Of a stretch of DNA of 64,000 nucleotides, positions 53,455 to 62,313 are shown in pieces. The stretch covers positions 62,001 to 126,000 of the forward strand of contig NZ_JAJLQY010000002.1 of assembly GCF_020991275.1 (NCBI RefSeq), given 5' to 3'. A program made the position numbers and the translations under genes. The notes below the pieces were generated by a model. The model had not been told where the DNA came from, ran no database searches, and was given only the letters and a program-made list of their open reading frames with translations. Every line of letters starts with the position of its first letter. Positions within the stretch are counted from its first letter, which is position 1. This stretch comes from Actinocorallia sp. API 0066. Lineage in GTDB: Bacteria > Actinomycetota > Actinomycetes > Streptosporangiales > Streptosporangiaceae.

Positions 53455-54135
53455 TCAGTCCGGCGCGGCGGGAGGGGTCAGCATGGGGACGAGGAAGCGG
53501 CGGGCCAGGGCGGCCAGGTGCTCGTCCTCGGTGAGGTCCGGCAGGCGGGTGGGGATGGCGAGGAACGAGGCGGAGATCCGGACCATCATCTCGGCGACGA
53601 GATCGACGTCGAGGTCGGCGGCGACGTTGCCCGCGCGCCGCTCCGCGCGGAGCTGGCCCGCGACGAACTGCCGCACCGTGGCGAGGGTCCGCCCGCCGTC
53701 CTTGATGAGGGCGGCGACGAGGGGGTCGGGTTCGGTGGCGATCATCCCGCCGATCAGTGGGTTGCTCCAGATGGCGCGCAACGAGCTGACGAAGCCGACG
53801 ACCACCCTGTCGGCGGCGGTCTCGGCCCGTTCGATCTCGACGAGGAACGTGTCGAAGTAGCGGCGGAACTCGCGCCGCACGACCTGTTCGACGAGGGCGT
53901 CCTTGGTGGCGAACCGCCGGTAGACGGTGATGCGCGAGACGCCCGCGCGCCTTGCCACGTCCTCCATGGTGGACCGCTGGATGCCCATTCTGCAGAACTG
54001 CTCGTACGCGCCGTCGAGGATGCGGGTGTTGCTCTCGTCGGCGTCGTCGATCCGTTCGAGGGCGTCGTTGTAGGCACGCTCCAGTAGCGACTCGGCGTCC
54101 TGGGCGGGGACGGGGGACTGCTGCGCCGGCTCCAT
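53455..54135 (-). CDS. TetR family regulator, likely controls lcp
   Basis: 226 aa. The N-terminal helix-turn-helix reads ILDGAYEQFCRMGIQRSTMEDVARRAGVSRITVYRRFATKDAL (about 40-80). GGGAGG ribosome-binding site. Divergent from lcp, with three inverted repeats between the two starts. TetR regulators of lcp are known in Gordonia, which supports the link; the ligand is likely a rubber breakdown product. Confidence 0.9.
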   Translation of the reverse strand: MEPAQQSPVPAQDAESLLERAYNDALERIDDADESNTRILDGAYEQFCRMGIQRSTMEDVARRAGVSRITVYRRFATKDALVEQVVRREFRRYFDTFLVEIERAETAADRVVVGFVSSLRAIWSNPLIGGMIATEPDPLVAALIKDGGRTLATVRQFVAGQLRAERRAGNVAADLDVDLVAEMMVRISASFLAIPTRLPDLTEDEHLAALARRFLVPMLTPPAAPD

Positions 54136-54155
54136 GGCCCTCCCGAGAAATTCTG

Positions 54156-54173
54156 TCAGTAAGTACTTGCTGA
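54156..54173. promoter_or_regulatory. 18-bp palindrome, candidate TetR operator
   Basis: TCAGTAAGTACTTGCTGA, a palindrome with one mismatched pair, 21 bp upstream of the tetR start. Likely autoregulatory site. Confidence 0.6.
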
Positions 54174-54194
54174 TGGCTGGGTCTTGTCGGGCTG

Positions 54195-54208
54195 GAACGC
54201 ATGTGTTC
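54195..54208. promoter_or_regulatory. Imperfect palindrome in tetR-lcp gap
   Basis: GAACGCATGTGTTC, 14 bp with one mismatched pair. Possible second operator. Confidence 0.4.
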
Positions 54209-54227
54209 TGATGGGGTCCGCAGCGGA

Positions 54228-54262
54228 TGATACGCAGATCCATCTCGCGTTTCAGCGTATCA
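54228..54262. promoter_or_regulatory. TGATACGC-N19-GCGTATCA inverted repeat before lcp
   Basis: Perfect 8-bp arms at 54228-54235 and 54255-54262, 37 bp before the lcp start. Could be paired binding sites or a leader stem. Confidence 0.45.
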
Positions 54263-54298
54263 GACCACCCCTTTCCGGCTGCCAAGGAGGTAATAGGC

Positions 54299-55525
54299 AT
54301 GGTGGAGCGCAGCAGACGTGACGTCCTCTGGGCGGGCGGAGCACTCAGCGCGTTCGGCGCGCTGGCCGCCGCGACGCCCGCGTGGTCCTGGTCCCCCAAG
54401 GGCTCGGTCGCCGGCGTCGGCGCGGGCCTCGACCCCAGGACCGTGTGGGACGCCGAGGCCGACCCGATCGTCGCGGGCATCGTCCAGCGCGGCGAGGTCG
54501 CCCAGGTCAACAAGCTCCTCAACACCTGGCGCAAGAACGGCCAGCCGCTCCCGGACGGGCTTCCGGCCGACCTGCGCGCCTTCATGGAGAAGGCGCGCCG
54601 ACTGCCCGAGTGGACCGACCAGGGCAAACTCCGCACCGCCGTCGACTTCAACGAGAAGCGCGGCCTGTACCTGGGCGTCACCTACGGCTTCGCGAGCGGG
54701 ATGATGAGCACGGTCATCCCCCGCGAGGCGCGAGCCGTCTACTACTCCAAGGGCGGTGCGGACATGAAGGACCGCATCACCAAGACCGCCAAGCTCGGCT
54801 ACGACATCGGGACGGCGAACGCCTTCAAGCCCGACGGCGAGATGATCGTCACCTGCGTCAAGACCCGCCTCGCGCACGCCGGGGTGCGGCACCTCCTGCC
54901 GCAGTCCCTGCACTGGAGCAAGGTCGCCGACGAGAAGATCCCCATCTCCCAGGCGGACATCATGGTCACCTGGCACAGCCTGCCCACGACCGTCATGCAG
55001 AACCTCCTCAAGTGGAAGGTGCCCATCCCGGCAGCGGAGTCGACGGCCTTCCTGCACTCCTGGCAGGTCACCGCGCACATGCTCGGCGTCCTCGACGAGT
55101 ACATCCCCAACTCGTGGGCGGAAGCCAACTCCCAGGCCGCGCAGGTGCTCACGCCGATCCTGGCGCCGACGCCGGAGGGCATCAAGCTCGCCGACATGCT
55201 CCTCGGCCTCGGCGCGTCCATCGACGGCACCCTGCTCACCAAGCCGATCCTCAGCGCGCTCACCAGGTACGTGCTGGGCGACGAGATCGCGGGCTGGCTC
55301 AAGATCCGCAAGACGCCCGTGTGGGACGGCGTCTTCCAGCACGGCTGGGAGCCGTTCATCGCCGTCCGCGAGGGGCTGCTCAAGCTGGAGAAGGCGCCCG
55401 GCGTCGTCCAGAAGTCCTACTGGGCGTTCGACGAGGTGCTGCGGCTCGCGGCGCTGCTCATCCTCTCCGAGGGCAACATCCCCATCAACATCCAGATCCC
55501 GCACACCAACAACCCCAGGTACTGA
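54299..55525 (+). CDS. lcp: Latex-clearing protein, rubber oxygenase
   Basis: Haem b dioxygenase that cleaves cis-1,4-polyisoprene outside the cell. 408 aa. Tat signal with SRRDVLWAGGAL. DUF2236 core residues line up with Streptomyces K30 Lcp: Arg159, Lys162 and Thr163 in DRITKTAKLGYD and haem-ligand His193 in TRLAHAGVRHLL, each exactly five lower than the published R164, K167, T168 and H198. A strong AAGGAGGT lies 7 nt before the ATG at 54299; a longer frame from 54227 is not supported. Divergent TetR gene and operators suggest substrate induction. Confidence 0.92.
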   Translation: MVERSRRDVLWAGGALSAFGALAAATPAWSWSPKGSVAGVGAGLDPRTVWDAEADPIVAGIVQRGEVAQVNKLLNTWRKNGQPLPDGLPADLRAFMEKARRLPEWTDQGKLRTAVDFNEKRGLYLGVTYGFASGMMSTVIPREARAVYYSKGGADMKDRITKTAKLGYDIGTANAFKPDGEMIVTCVKTRLAHAGVRHLLPQSLHWSKVADEKIPISQADIMVTWHSLPTTVMQNLLKWKVPIPAAESTAFLHSWQVTAHMLGVLDEYIPNSWAEANSQAAQVLTPILAPTPEGIKLADMLLGLGASIDGTLLTKPILSALTRYVLGDEIAGWLKIRKTPVWDGVFQHGWEPFIAVREGLLKLEKAPGVVQKSYWAFDEVLRLAALLILSEGNIPINIQIPHTNNPRY

Positions 55526-55554
55526 CCGGCCCGCGGCACACCGGGAGAGCGGGC

Positions 55555-56673
55555 GTGAACGAGATGCACCTGGCCTGGCTCGGTGCCGCCTTCGGGGGCA
55601 CCGGGGTCTACTTCGTGTCCTTCGTCCTGTTCCGCGACGCCGCGCAGCGCATGCCGCCGCTGCGCGGCGGCCGTCCGGTCCAGGCGACCGTCGCGATGCT
55701 GAGCGACCCCGGCTGGTTCGTCGGCGGGCTGCTGCTGTTCGCCGGGCTCGCCTGCCAGGTCGTCGCGTTCGCCACGCTGCCCGCGCACGTCGCCCAGCCG
55801 CTCCTCGGGCTCAGCCTGCTGCTCCTGCTGGGGTACACCTCGGCCGCGCTCGGCGAGCGGCTCAGCGGCCGTGAGAGGGCCGCGGCGGGCGTCGCCGTGC
55901 TGGCGGTGCTATTGCTGGGCGTGTCCGGCACGTCGGACATCGGCGACCTGGAGACGGCCGGTGCCTGGGCCTTCTGGCCGCTCGCCCTGGTCGTCGTGCC
56001 GCCCATGTGCGTCGCGGTGCTGGTCTGGCTCGTCGGGGACCGCAGGGGCGGCGGGCGGCACGCCCAGCCGCTGGCCGGGGTCGCGTACGGGATCAGCGCG
56101 GGGACGTGCGCGGGCGTCGCGGAGGCGGCGGGGCGGGGCGTCTCCGCCGTCTGGGTGCACGAGGCGTCCGTGGCCGCCGTGCTGGCCTCGCCCTACCCGT
56201 ACCTGATCCTGGGCATGGCGGGCATCACCCTCATCCAACTCCAGATCGCCCTGCAACGCTGCCGCCTCAGCACCGTCGCGGTCCTCATCGCCGTCTGCGG
56301 CCGCACCACGATGGCCCTTTCCGGCCCCGCCTTGTACGCCGAACCCTGGCCGTCAGACCCCGCCCCCCTCGCCCTACGCTGGACCGGCCTCACCCTCGTC
56401 CTCGCCGCCCTGGCCTTCTTCCCCCGCCACGAGCCCCCCGCGACAACCTGGAGCCGACCACCCCGGCCCCGAAACCGACCCGAGCACACCAACCCACCCG
56501 CAGGCGAATTCACGTCATCGCGCCATGTGGGACAAACGCCCGCAGTGATATTGAACAAGTGTTCACTTCTCGGGCGTAAGGGGAAATGGTGGCAATTTAT
56601 CGGTCGGGCGGAGAAAGGCCGGTTCCGCTTCCGGCGCCGCGAGCGGACAAACGTGGTGTGGCCCTGGCACTGA
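55555..56673 (+). CDS. DMT/EamA-like integral membrane protein
   Basis: 372 aa with about nine hydrophobic helices in the first 310 residues, starting HLAWLGAAFGGTGVYFVSFVLF. A Pro/Arg-rich hydrophilic tail of about 60 residues follows, and its coding end overlaps the next gene by 88 bp. GTG at 55555 after GGGAGAG; ATG at 55564 is an alternative. Gap to lcp is 29 bp, so probably in the lcp operon. Resembles drug/metabolite transporter proteins used by actinomycetes as NIPA-like or EamA-like carriers; substrate unknown. Confidence 0.75.
   Translation: MNEMHLAWLGAAFGGTGVYFVSFVLFRDAAQRMPPLRGGRPVQATVAMLSDPGWFVGGLLLFAGLACQVVAFATLPAHVAQPLLGLSLLLLLGYTSAALGERLSGRERAAAGVAVLAVLLLGVSGTSDIGDLETAGAWAFWPLALVVVPPMCVAVLVWLVGDRRGGGRHAQPLAGVAYGISAGTCAGVAEAAGRGVSAVWVHEASVAAVLASPYPYLILGMAGITLIQLQIALQRCRLSTVAVLIAVCGRTTMALSGPALYAEPWPSDPAPLALRWTGLTLVLAALAFFPRHEPPATTWSRPPRPRNRPEHTNPPAGEFTSSRHVGQTPAVILNKCSLLGRKGKWWQFIGRAEKGRFRFRRRERTNVVWPWH
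56552..56568. promoter_or_regulatory. Overlapping palindromes at MFS promoter
   Basis: TGAACA-AG-TGTTCA (56552-56565) overlaps AAGTG-TT-CACTT (56557-56568); both are perfect inverted repeats. They lie 18-34 bp before the MFS start, inside the end of the upstream coding frame. TetR- or MarR-type operator likely. Confidence 0.55.
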
Positions 56674-58136
56674 TCGCGGCATGCCAGCTGATGGTGGTGC
56701 TGGACGCGACGGTCGTGAACATCGCGCTTCCAGAGATCCAGACCGCGCTCGGCTTCTCCACCACCGCCCTCACCGCAGTGGTGGGGGCCTACACGTTGAC
56801 GTTCGGGGGGCTCCTGCTGCTCGGCGGGAGGGCCGGGGACCTCCTCGGTCGGCGCAGGGTGTTCGTCTTCGGCATCCTGCTGTTCGTCGTCATGTCGCTG
56901 CTCGGCGGCCTGGCCCAGGAACCCTGGCAGTTGCTGGTGGCGCGGGCGCTCCAAGGGGTCGGCGGCGCCATCGCCTCGCCGACCGCGCTCGCGCTCGTGA
57001 CGACCACGTTTCCCGAAGGCCCGGAGCGTAACCGCGCGTTGGGTGTGTTCGCCGCGGTCTCCGCTGGTGGCGGCGCCCTCGGCCTCTTGGTCGGCGGCCT
57101 GATCACCGAATGGCTGGACTGGCGTTGGGTGCTGTTCGTGAACGTCCCGATAGGGCTGGTGATCGTGGCGTTCGCGAAGCTGTACATCAACGAGTCGGCG
57201 CGGCAGCCCGGACGGTTCGACCTCGCCGGGGCCCTGACCTCCACCCTGGGCGTGTCCACCCTGGTCTACGGGTTCGTCCTCGCCGCGGCCGAGGGTTGGG
57301 GCGATCGGCGAGCGCTGCTCTGTTTCGCCGGGGCCGCCGTGCTGCTGACGGCGTTCCTCGCCGTGGAGCGGTTCGCGCGGGCGCCCGTCACCCCGCTGCG
57401 GCTGTTCCGGGACCGCGACCGCGCCGGCACCTACATCGTCATGATGAGTCTTTCCGCGGTTCTCTTCGGGGTCTTCTTCTACATCGTGCTCTTCGTACAG
57501 GACGTGTTGGGGTACAGCGCGGTCAAGGCCGGCGTCGCCTTCCTGCCGGTGACGGTCGCGATCGCGGCGGGCGCGGGCCTGGCCCAGCGCCTCCTGCCGC
57601 CGGCCGGTCCGAAGTCCCTCATGGTGACAGGTTCGCTGCTGGCCGCGGGCGCCATGGCGTGGCTGGCCCTGATCGATTCCACGAGCGGCTACCTGGACGG
57701 CGTCCTCGGCCCGATGCTGGTCTTCGGCGTCGGCATGGGGCTCAACGTCGTGACCCTCACCCTGACCGCGGTGTCCGGGGTGACGCGGCTGGACACCGGT
57801 GCCGCCTCCGCCCTGCTGAACGTGACGCAGCAACTGGGCGGTGTGATCGGACTGGCCCTGCTGACCACGGTCTACGGATCCGCCGGCCGCGCGGAGGCCG
57901 AGCGGCAGATGCCGGACTTCCTGGCGCACGCCTCGGCCGACATGAAGGCCGCCTTCGAGAGCACGGGCGAACTGCCCGGTAGCTGGGGCGGCGAGGTCCT
58001 GGCGGCGGGCATGGCGGGCAGCTTCGCGGCGGCCGTGGTGATCGCGGGTGCGGGAGCGCTCACCGCGCTGTTCGTGGTCCGGGTCCGCAGGAGCGACGTC
58101 GAGGAGCTCAAGAGCGTCGGCGGGACTCCGTTCTGA
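56586..58136 (+). CDS. MFS drug efflux pump, DHA2 (EmrB/QacA) family
   Basis: 516 aa with about 14 membrane helices. Motif C-like LDATVVNIALPEIQTALGFS at helix 1, GRAGDLLGRRRVF as motif A, ALQGVGGAIASPTALALV, and WRWVLFVNVPIG typical of DHA2 proton antiporters. AAGGGGAA ribosome-binding site. Overlapping palindromes upstream suggest ligand-induced control. The next gene, an MMPL transporter, is 159 bp downstream. Confidence 0.93.
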   Translation: MVAIYRSGGERPVPLPAPRADKRGVALALIAACQLMVVLDATVVNIALPEIQTALGFSTTALTAVVGAYTLTFGGLLLLGGRAGDLLGRRRVFVFGILLFVVMSLLGGLAQEPWQLLVARALQGVGGAIASPTALALVTTTFPEGPERNRALGVFAAVSAGGGALGLLVGGLITEWLDWRWVLFVNVPIGLVIVAFAKLYINESARQPGRFDLAGALTSTLGVSTLVYGFVLAAAEGWGDRRALLCFAGAAVLLTAFLAVERFARAPVTPLRLFRDRDRAGTYIVMMSLSAVLFGVFFYIVLFVQDVLGYSAVKAGVAFLPVTVAIAAGAGLAQRLLPPAGPKSLMVTGSLLAAGAMAWLALIDSTSGYLDGVLGPMLVFGVGMGLNVVTLTLTAVSGVTRLDTGAASALLNVTQQLGGVIGLALLTTVYGSAGRAEAERQMPDFLAHASADMKAAFESTGELPGSWGGEVLAAGMAGSFAAAVVIAGAGALTALFVVRVRRSDVEELKSVGGTPF

Positions 58137-58295
58137 CGGACATCCCCGCCTGATCGTCCGATCCGCCGTCGCTACCGCAGACGACGTACGGCATCCGTGG
58201 TAGCCGACGCGGTCGAGAGTCTGCGCTCGCACGACGCCCGCGAGCGGCCCGATCGCGACCATGGAGGACAGCCCCTATGGCTGGAGGAGAATTCA

Positions 58296-60464
58296 ATGTC
58301 CACTGAGACCCCCCGGGCGAACGGAGCCCTGGCGGGACTTGCCCGTTTCTGTTACCGGCGCCGCCGCCTGGTTCTGCTCGCCTGGATCGCCGGAGTCGTC
58401 GCCGTGGCGTTCGTCGGCTTCGGCTATGGCGCGGCTCCCGACAACTCCTACTCCGGTGGAGGATCCGACTCCGCCAAGGCGCAGGCTCTGATCGAGAGGC
58501 ATTTCCCCGAGCAACGGGGAGACACGCTGACCCTCGCGATCAAAGCGGAGAACGGGATCGACGACCCCTGGGCGCGGCAGCGGATCGAGGAGGTCATCGG
58601 CCGGCTCGACGCCTCGTCCGTCACTGGACCGGTGACCTCGCCCTACCAGGACGCGACTCTGGTGACGAAGGACCGGACGATCGCCCGTACGATCGTTCCG
58701 CTGACCGACCCGGACGTGGCGAAGACGTCGGTCAAGCCGTTGGTCGACCTCGTCAAGGAGGCGTCCGGCGACGGCGTGGCGTTGGGGCTGGCGGGGGACA
58801 AGGCGGAGAAGGCCGAGACGCCGCCGCAGGGCCCCGCCGAGGCCATCGGCCTACTGACGGCGGCGGTGATCCTCTTCATCGCCTTCGGCTCGCTGGTGGC
58901 GATGGGCCTGCCGATCGTGACGGCGCTGATCGCCATCCTCGGCGGCGTGGCGCTGATGAAGCTCGTGGGGCATCTCGCCCCCTCGCCGGACTTCACGGTG
59001 CTCGTCGCCGTCCTGATCGGCCTCGGCGTCGGTATCGACTACGCGCTGTTCATCGTGACCCGCTTCAGGGAGGCGCTGCAGGAAGGCGAAGGGCCCGAGG
59101 CCGCCACGGTCACGGCCATCACGACCGCGGGGCACGCCGTGCTGTTCGCGGGCACGACCGTGGTGATCGCGCTCCTGGGTCTGATCGCGATGGGTCAGAA
59201 GATGATGACCGGTGTGGCCATCGGCGCGTCGGTGACCGTGCTGGTGACGATGACCGCGGCCGTGACGCTGCTGCCGGCGTTCCTGGGCTTCACCGGCCGC
59301 AGGATCGACTCGCTGCGCCTGCCCCGCGCCCTCACCCGGCGGCGCGGGAAGGACTCCTTCCCCGCTCGGGAGCGGCGCACCCCGGCCGAACGCTGGGCCG
59401 CGGCGGTGCAGCGCAGGCCACGGATCGCCGCTCTGCTGGCGGGCGCGGTCCTGCTGGTGCTGGCCGCCCCGGCATTGTCGATGCGCCTGAGCCTGCCCGA
59501 CGCCAGCGTGCAGCCCCATGACCGGAGCAGTTACGCGGCGTACGAGATCCTCTCGGAGGGGTTCGGCCCCGGTTACGGAGCGCCTCTCGTCTTCGCCACC
59601 CAGGTCGGCGCCCCTGGCGCCGACCTGAACGCCGTCGTCGACGCCGTCAGGAACACCGAAGGCGTCGCCTACGCCACCGAGCCACGGGTCAGCCGGGACG
59701 GGATCGCCGCCACCTTCGTGGCCTTCCCCACGACCGGATTCCAGGACGAGGCGACCACCGGCCTGGTACACGAGCTCCGCGACGGGGTTCTGCCCGGGGC
59801 CGGCGGTACCGACGTCTACGTGGGCGGCCCGAACGCCGGCGCGATCGACTTCGCCGAGGAGACCGGCGCGCGCCTTCCCCTGATGATCGCGGTCGTGATC
59901 GTGCTGTCCCTGCTCCTGCTGGTCGTCCTGGTCCGTTCCGTGACGATCGCGTTGCAGGCCGCCGTCATGAACCTGCTCTCGATCGGCGCGGCCTATGGTG
60001 TGGTCGTCGCGATCGTGCAGTGGGGCTGGCTGGGCTCGGTGTTCGGATTCCCCACCGAGATGCCGATCACCACCTGGGTGCCGATGATGATGTTCCCGCT
60101 TCTGTTCGGCCTGTCGATGGACTACGAGGTCTTCCTGGTCTCCCGGGTCCGCGAGGAGTACGAGCGGACCGGCGACACCCGGACGGCCGTCGTGCGCGGG
60201 CTCGCGCGGACCGCCAAGCTCATCACAGCCGCGGCCGCGATCATGATCGCCATCTTCACGACGGCGCTGCTCGGCCCCGACGTCTCGGTCAAGCAGATCG
60301 GTCTGGGCATGGCCGTCGCCGTGTTCGTCGACGCCACCATCATCCGGTTGGTCCTGGTCCCCGCCGTGATGGAGCTCTGCGGCGAGTCCAACTGGTGGAT
60401 GCCGGGGCGGCGCCGGGCGGCGAAGGAGGTCCCGGCCGCACCGGCTCCGACGCGCACCGGCTGA
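58296..60464 (+). CDS. MMPL/RND family membrane transporter
   Basis: 722 aa, two halves each with membrane helices and an extracellular loop. FCYRRRRLVLLAWIAGVVAVAF opens helix 1; the GVGIDYALFIVTRFREAL and GLSMDYEVFLVSRVREEY segments are the paired GxDY proton-relay helices of MMPL proteins. GGAGGAG ribosome-binding site. MMPL proteins export lipids or drugs. Possibly co-regulated with the preceding MFS pump; a strong terminator follows. Confidence 0.95.
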   Translation: MSTETPRANGALAGLARFCYRRRRLVLLAWIAGVVAVAFVGFGYGAAPDNSYSGGGSDSAKAQALIERHFPEQRGDTLTLAIKAENGIDDPWARQRIEEVIGRLDASSVTGPVTSPYQDATLVTKDRTIARTIVPLTDPDVAKTSVKPLVDLVKEASGDGVALGLAGDKAEKAETPPQGPAEAIGLLTAAVILFIAFGSLVAMGLPIVTALIAILGGVALMKLVGHLAPSPDFTVLVAVLIGLGVGIDYALFIVTRFREALQEGEGPEAATVTAITTAGHAVLFAGTTVVIALLGLIAMGQKMMTGVAIGASVTVLVTMTAAVTLLPAFLGFTGRRIDSLRLPRALTRRRGKDSFPARERRTPAERWAAAVQRRPRIAALLAGAVLLVLAAPALSMRLSLPDASVQPHDRSSYAAYEILSEGFGPGYGAPLVFATQVGAPGADLNAVVDAVRNTEGVAYATEPRVSRDGIAATFVAFPTTGFQDEATTGLVHELRDGVLPGAGGTDVYVGGPNAGAIDFAEETGARLPLMIAVVIVLSLLLLVVLVRSVTIALQAAVMNLLSIGAAYGVVVAIVQWGWLGSVFGFPTEMPITTWVPMMMFPLLFGLSMDYEVFLVSRVREEYERTGDTRTAVVRGLARTAKLITAAAAIMIAIFTTALLGPDVSVKQIGLGMAVAVFVDATIIRLVLVPAVMELCGESNWWMPGRRRAAKEVPAAPAPTRTG

Positions 60465-60480
60465 TCCGGGGACGGACACG

Positions 60481-60543
60481 AACGCCCCTCGCTCTCGGCG
60501 GTCCGGCTTCAGGCGGGCCGGGCCGCCCCGACCGAGGGGCGTT
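60481..60543. terminator. Terminator between convergent MMPL and haloperoxidase-like genes
   Basis: AACGCCCCTCG at 60481-60491 pairs with CGAGGGGCGTT at 60533-60543; the 41-nt interior contains a further GGCGG/CCGCC stem. Confidence 0.75.
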
Positions 60544-60563
60544 CTCCTGGAGGGACGGTGGGT

Positions 60564-62045
60564 CTAGCTGCCGTTCAGCTTGCGCTGGACGAACTCGTAG
60601 CTCAGGTCGCCGATCTTCGACGCGTACCGGCTGGCGGCCTCGACCGAGGCCGGGAAGTTCTCCCCGCCCCAGACCCTGCTCTGGCCGCAGTCCTTCGCGA
60701 AGTCGCTCAGGCCGCTCCAGCGAAGGGGAGCGTCGCTGGCGGGCGTGCGTCCCGGTTCGACGAGGGAGGAGCCCTTGGGCGCCGGAACGAAGATCTCCAG
60801 CTTGTCGGAGCCGGTGAAACGCCGCGCCTGCTGGGTGTAGGCGAGGCAGACGGCGGTGACGCCGGAGGGGTACTCGGGAGAGGCCGCGGCCAGCCCGCTC
60901 AGATAGCCCTGCCACTCGTCGCCGGTGATGTCGCTGACGGTGCCCTTCCCGGGACCGCCCCACGCCGTGATCTTCCTGCCCCCGTACAGGTGACGGATCG
61001 CGCTGAACGGCCGGACCGAGTCGTACTTGCGCTTGTAGTACCACGTGGCGACCGTGACGTCGTAACCGGCCACGATGGAGGTGGTGACGTACTGGACGGC
61101 CTTCTCGGTGCTGAGCCCGCCGCCGATGACGACCTGGGCGGCGATCGCCCCGAAGGGCCTGACGTTGTCGTTGAAGAGCTCGGCGGTCATCTTCTTCCGG
61201 TCGTCGAGCCCCGCCGACGCCTGCAACACCCCGTCCGCCTGGCGCCGGTAGCCCTTGGCGTCAAGGAGATGGTCGTTCGGCGGAGGCGGCACCTGGAACT
61301 GCTGGGGACTCCGGTAGGAGAACGGCTTCAGTCGGCCGAACTGCGGGAATCCGAACTCCTGCACCGTGAAGACGTCCCTCGACGAGGAGGTGTTCGGCTG
61401 CCAGCGCGAGGGTGAGCGGAGCTCGTACGCGCTGTTGACGGGCTTGTATCCCGTGTAGTCGGCGTACGGCCGCTGATTGTACTGACGGCCGTTGGCGTCG
61501 CCGTCCCGGTTGCTCCCGTCGGCCTTCCGCGCGGCCAGGGCGTTCTTGGCGGCGAGGATTCCGATGCCGCTCGGCGTGGCGCGGTCCTCAGCGGTGTTGT
61601 CGGGATCGAGGCCCGCGGCCTGCATCATCTCGCGCCATGCCGCCTTGTGCTGCGGAAGAACCGCGTTGAGCGACGTGAAGGCGGCGTAGACGACGGCGAT
61701 GTTCTTGTTGCGTGTCGTGCGCTCCGCCGGCGGCCGGCGTCCGAGGTCCGAGAAGATGCCCACGGCCGTGGGGTGGTAGGGAGCGATCGCGTCGAACCAC
61801 GGCATCTCCACCAGCATGGCGTGGTCCGCGGTCCACGGGATGGGGCGGCCGAGACTCTCGGCGCGGGACACGCTGTCGAACCTGGGGTAGATGACGCCGA
61901 TCAGGGCGTTCCCGTTGTCGAGGTCGAAGCCGACCGGCTCACGCGAGGAGGCCGTCACGGAAGCGGTCAGCGATCCCATCAGGGCCGCCGTGACCGCGGC
62001 CGCCGCGTAGCCCATGTGGCGTCTTCGTAGCCGTCGATTGAACAT
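60564..62045 (-). CDS. Vanadium haloperoxidase-like (PAP2 fold) secreted protein with lost histidines
   Basis: 493 aa with a signal sequence (HMGYAAAAVTAALMGSLTASVTA). The PAP2/haloperoxidase core is recognised by Lys340 and Arg345 in KYDSVRPFSAIRHL, PEYPSGVTAVC, and SRVWGGENFPASV. In active vanadium haloperoxidases the second motif is PSGH and the third ends in a vanadate-binding His. Here they are Val396 and Asn463, so haloperoxidase chemistry is unlikely although Lys, both Arg and Ser remain. AGGAG before the ATG at 62045; an ATG at 62135 is an alternative. Confidence 0.85.
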   Translation of the reverse strand: MFNRRLRRRHMGYAAAAVTAALMGSLTASVTASSREPVGFDLDNGNALIGVIYPRFDSVSRAESLGRPIPWTADHAMLVEMPWFDAIAPYHPTAVGIFSDLGRRPPAERTTRNKNIAVVYAAFTSLNAVLPQHKAAWREMMQAAGLDPDNTAEDRATPSGIGILAAKNALAARKADGSNRDGDANGRQYNQRPYADYTGYKPVNSAYELRSPSRWQPNTSSSRDVFTVQEFGFPQFGRLKPFSYRSPQQFQVPPPPNDHLLDAKGYRRQADGVLQASAGLDDRKKMTAELFNDNVRPFGAIAAQVVIGGGLSTEKAVQYVTTSIVAGYDVTVATWYYKRKYDSVRPFSAIRHLYGGRKITAWGGPGKGTVSDITGDEWQGYLSGLAAASPEYPSGVTAVCLAYTQQARRFTGSDKLEIFVPAPKGSSLVEPGRTPASDAPLRWSGLSDFAKDCGQSRVWGGENFPASVEAASRYASKIGDLSYEFVQRKLNGS

Positions 62046-62313
62046 GACCGGAAATCTCCTTTCGACGGCGGCTTCCGCGGGAAATCGGCGGACGCGCGAT
62101 ACTCCGCTGTGCAGAAATCGCCGCCACTCGCGCATCGGAACTTATTTGACGGGTGTCCTGATTCGAGATGACGTTAACTTCGGCATGTTCAATCGGTCCA
62201 CTACTTGATCGGGTAGTGGACACCCGCACGCGTGCGCGTCCTTTAATAATTGGAGGACTGGAAAAACGGCGTTCGAAGTGATGTCGTCCAGGCGATTCTG
62301 TGGGGGTGAGCGC
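62046..62313. other. Divergent promoter region between haloperoxidase-like and prenyl-synthase-like genes
   Basis: 268 bp that is more AT-rich than its surroundings. Besides the palindrome at 62196-62221 it has a TTAATAATT patch near 62243 that could be a plus-strand -10 region, and a GCACGCGTGCG palindrome near 62226. No other gene seen. Confidence 0.4.
62196..62221. promoter_or_regulatory. GTCCACTAC-N8-GTAGTGGAC inverted repeat
   Basis: Perfect 9-bp arms with an 8-nt centre, in the middle of the divergent region. Fits one operator controlling both genes. Confidence 0.55.
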
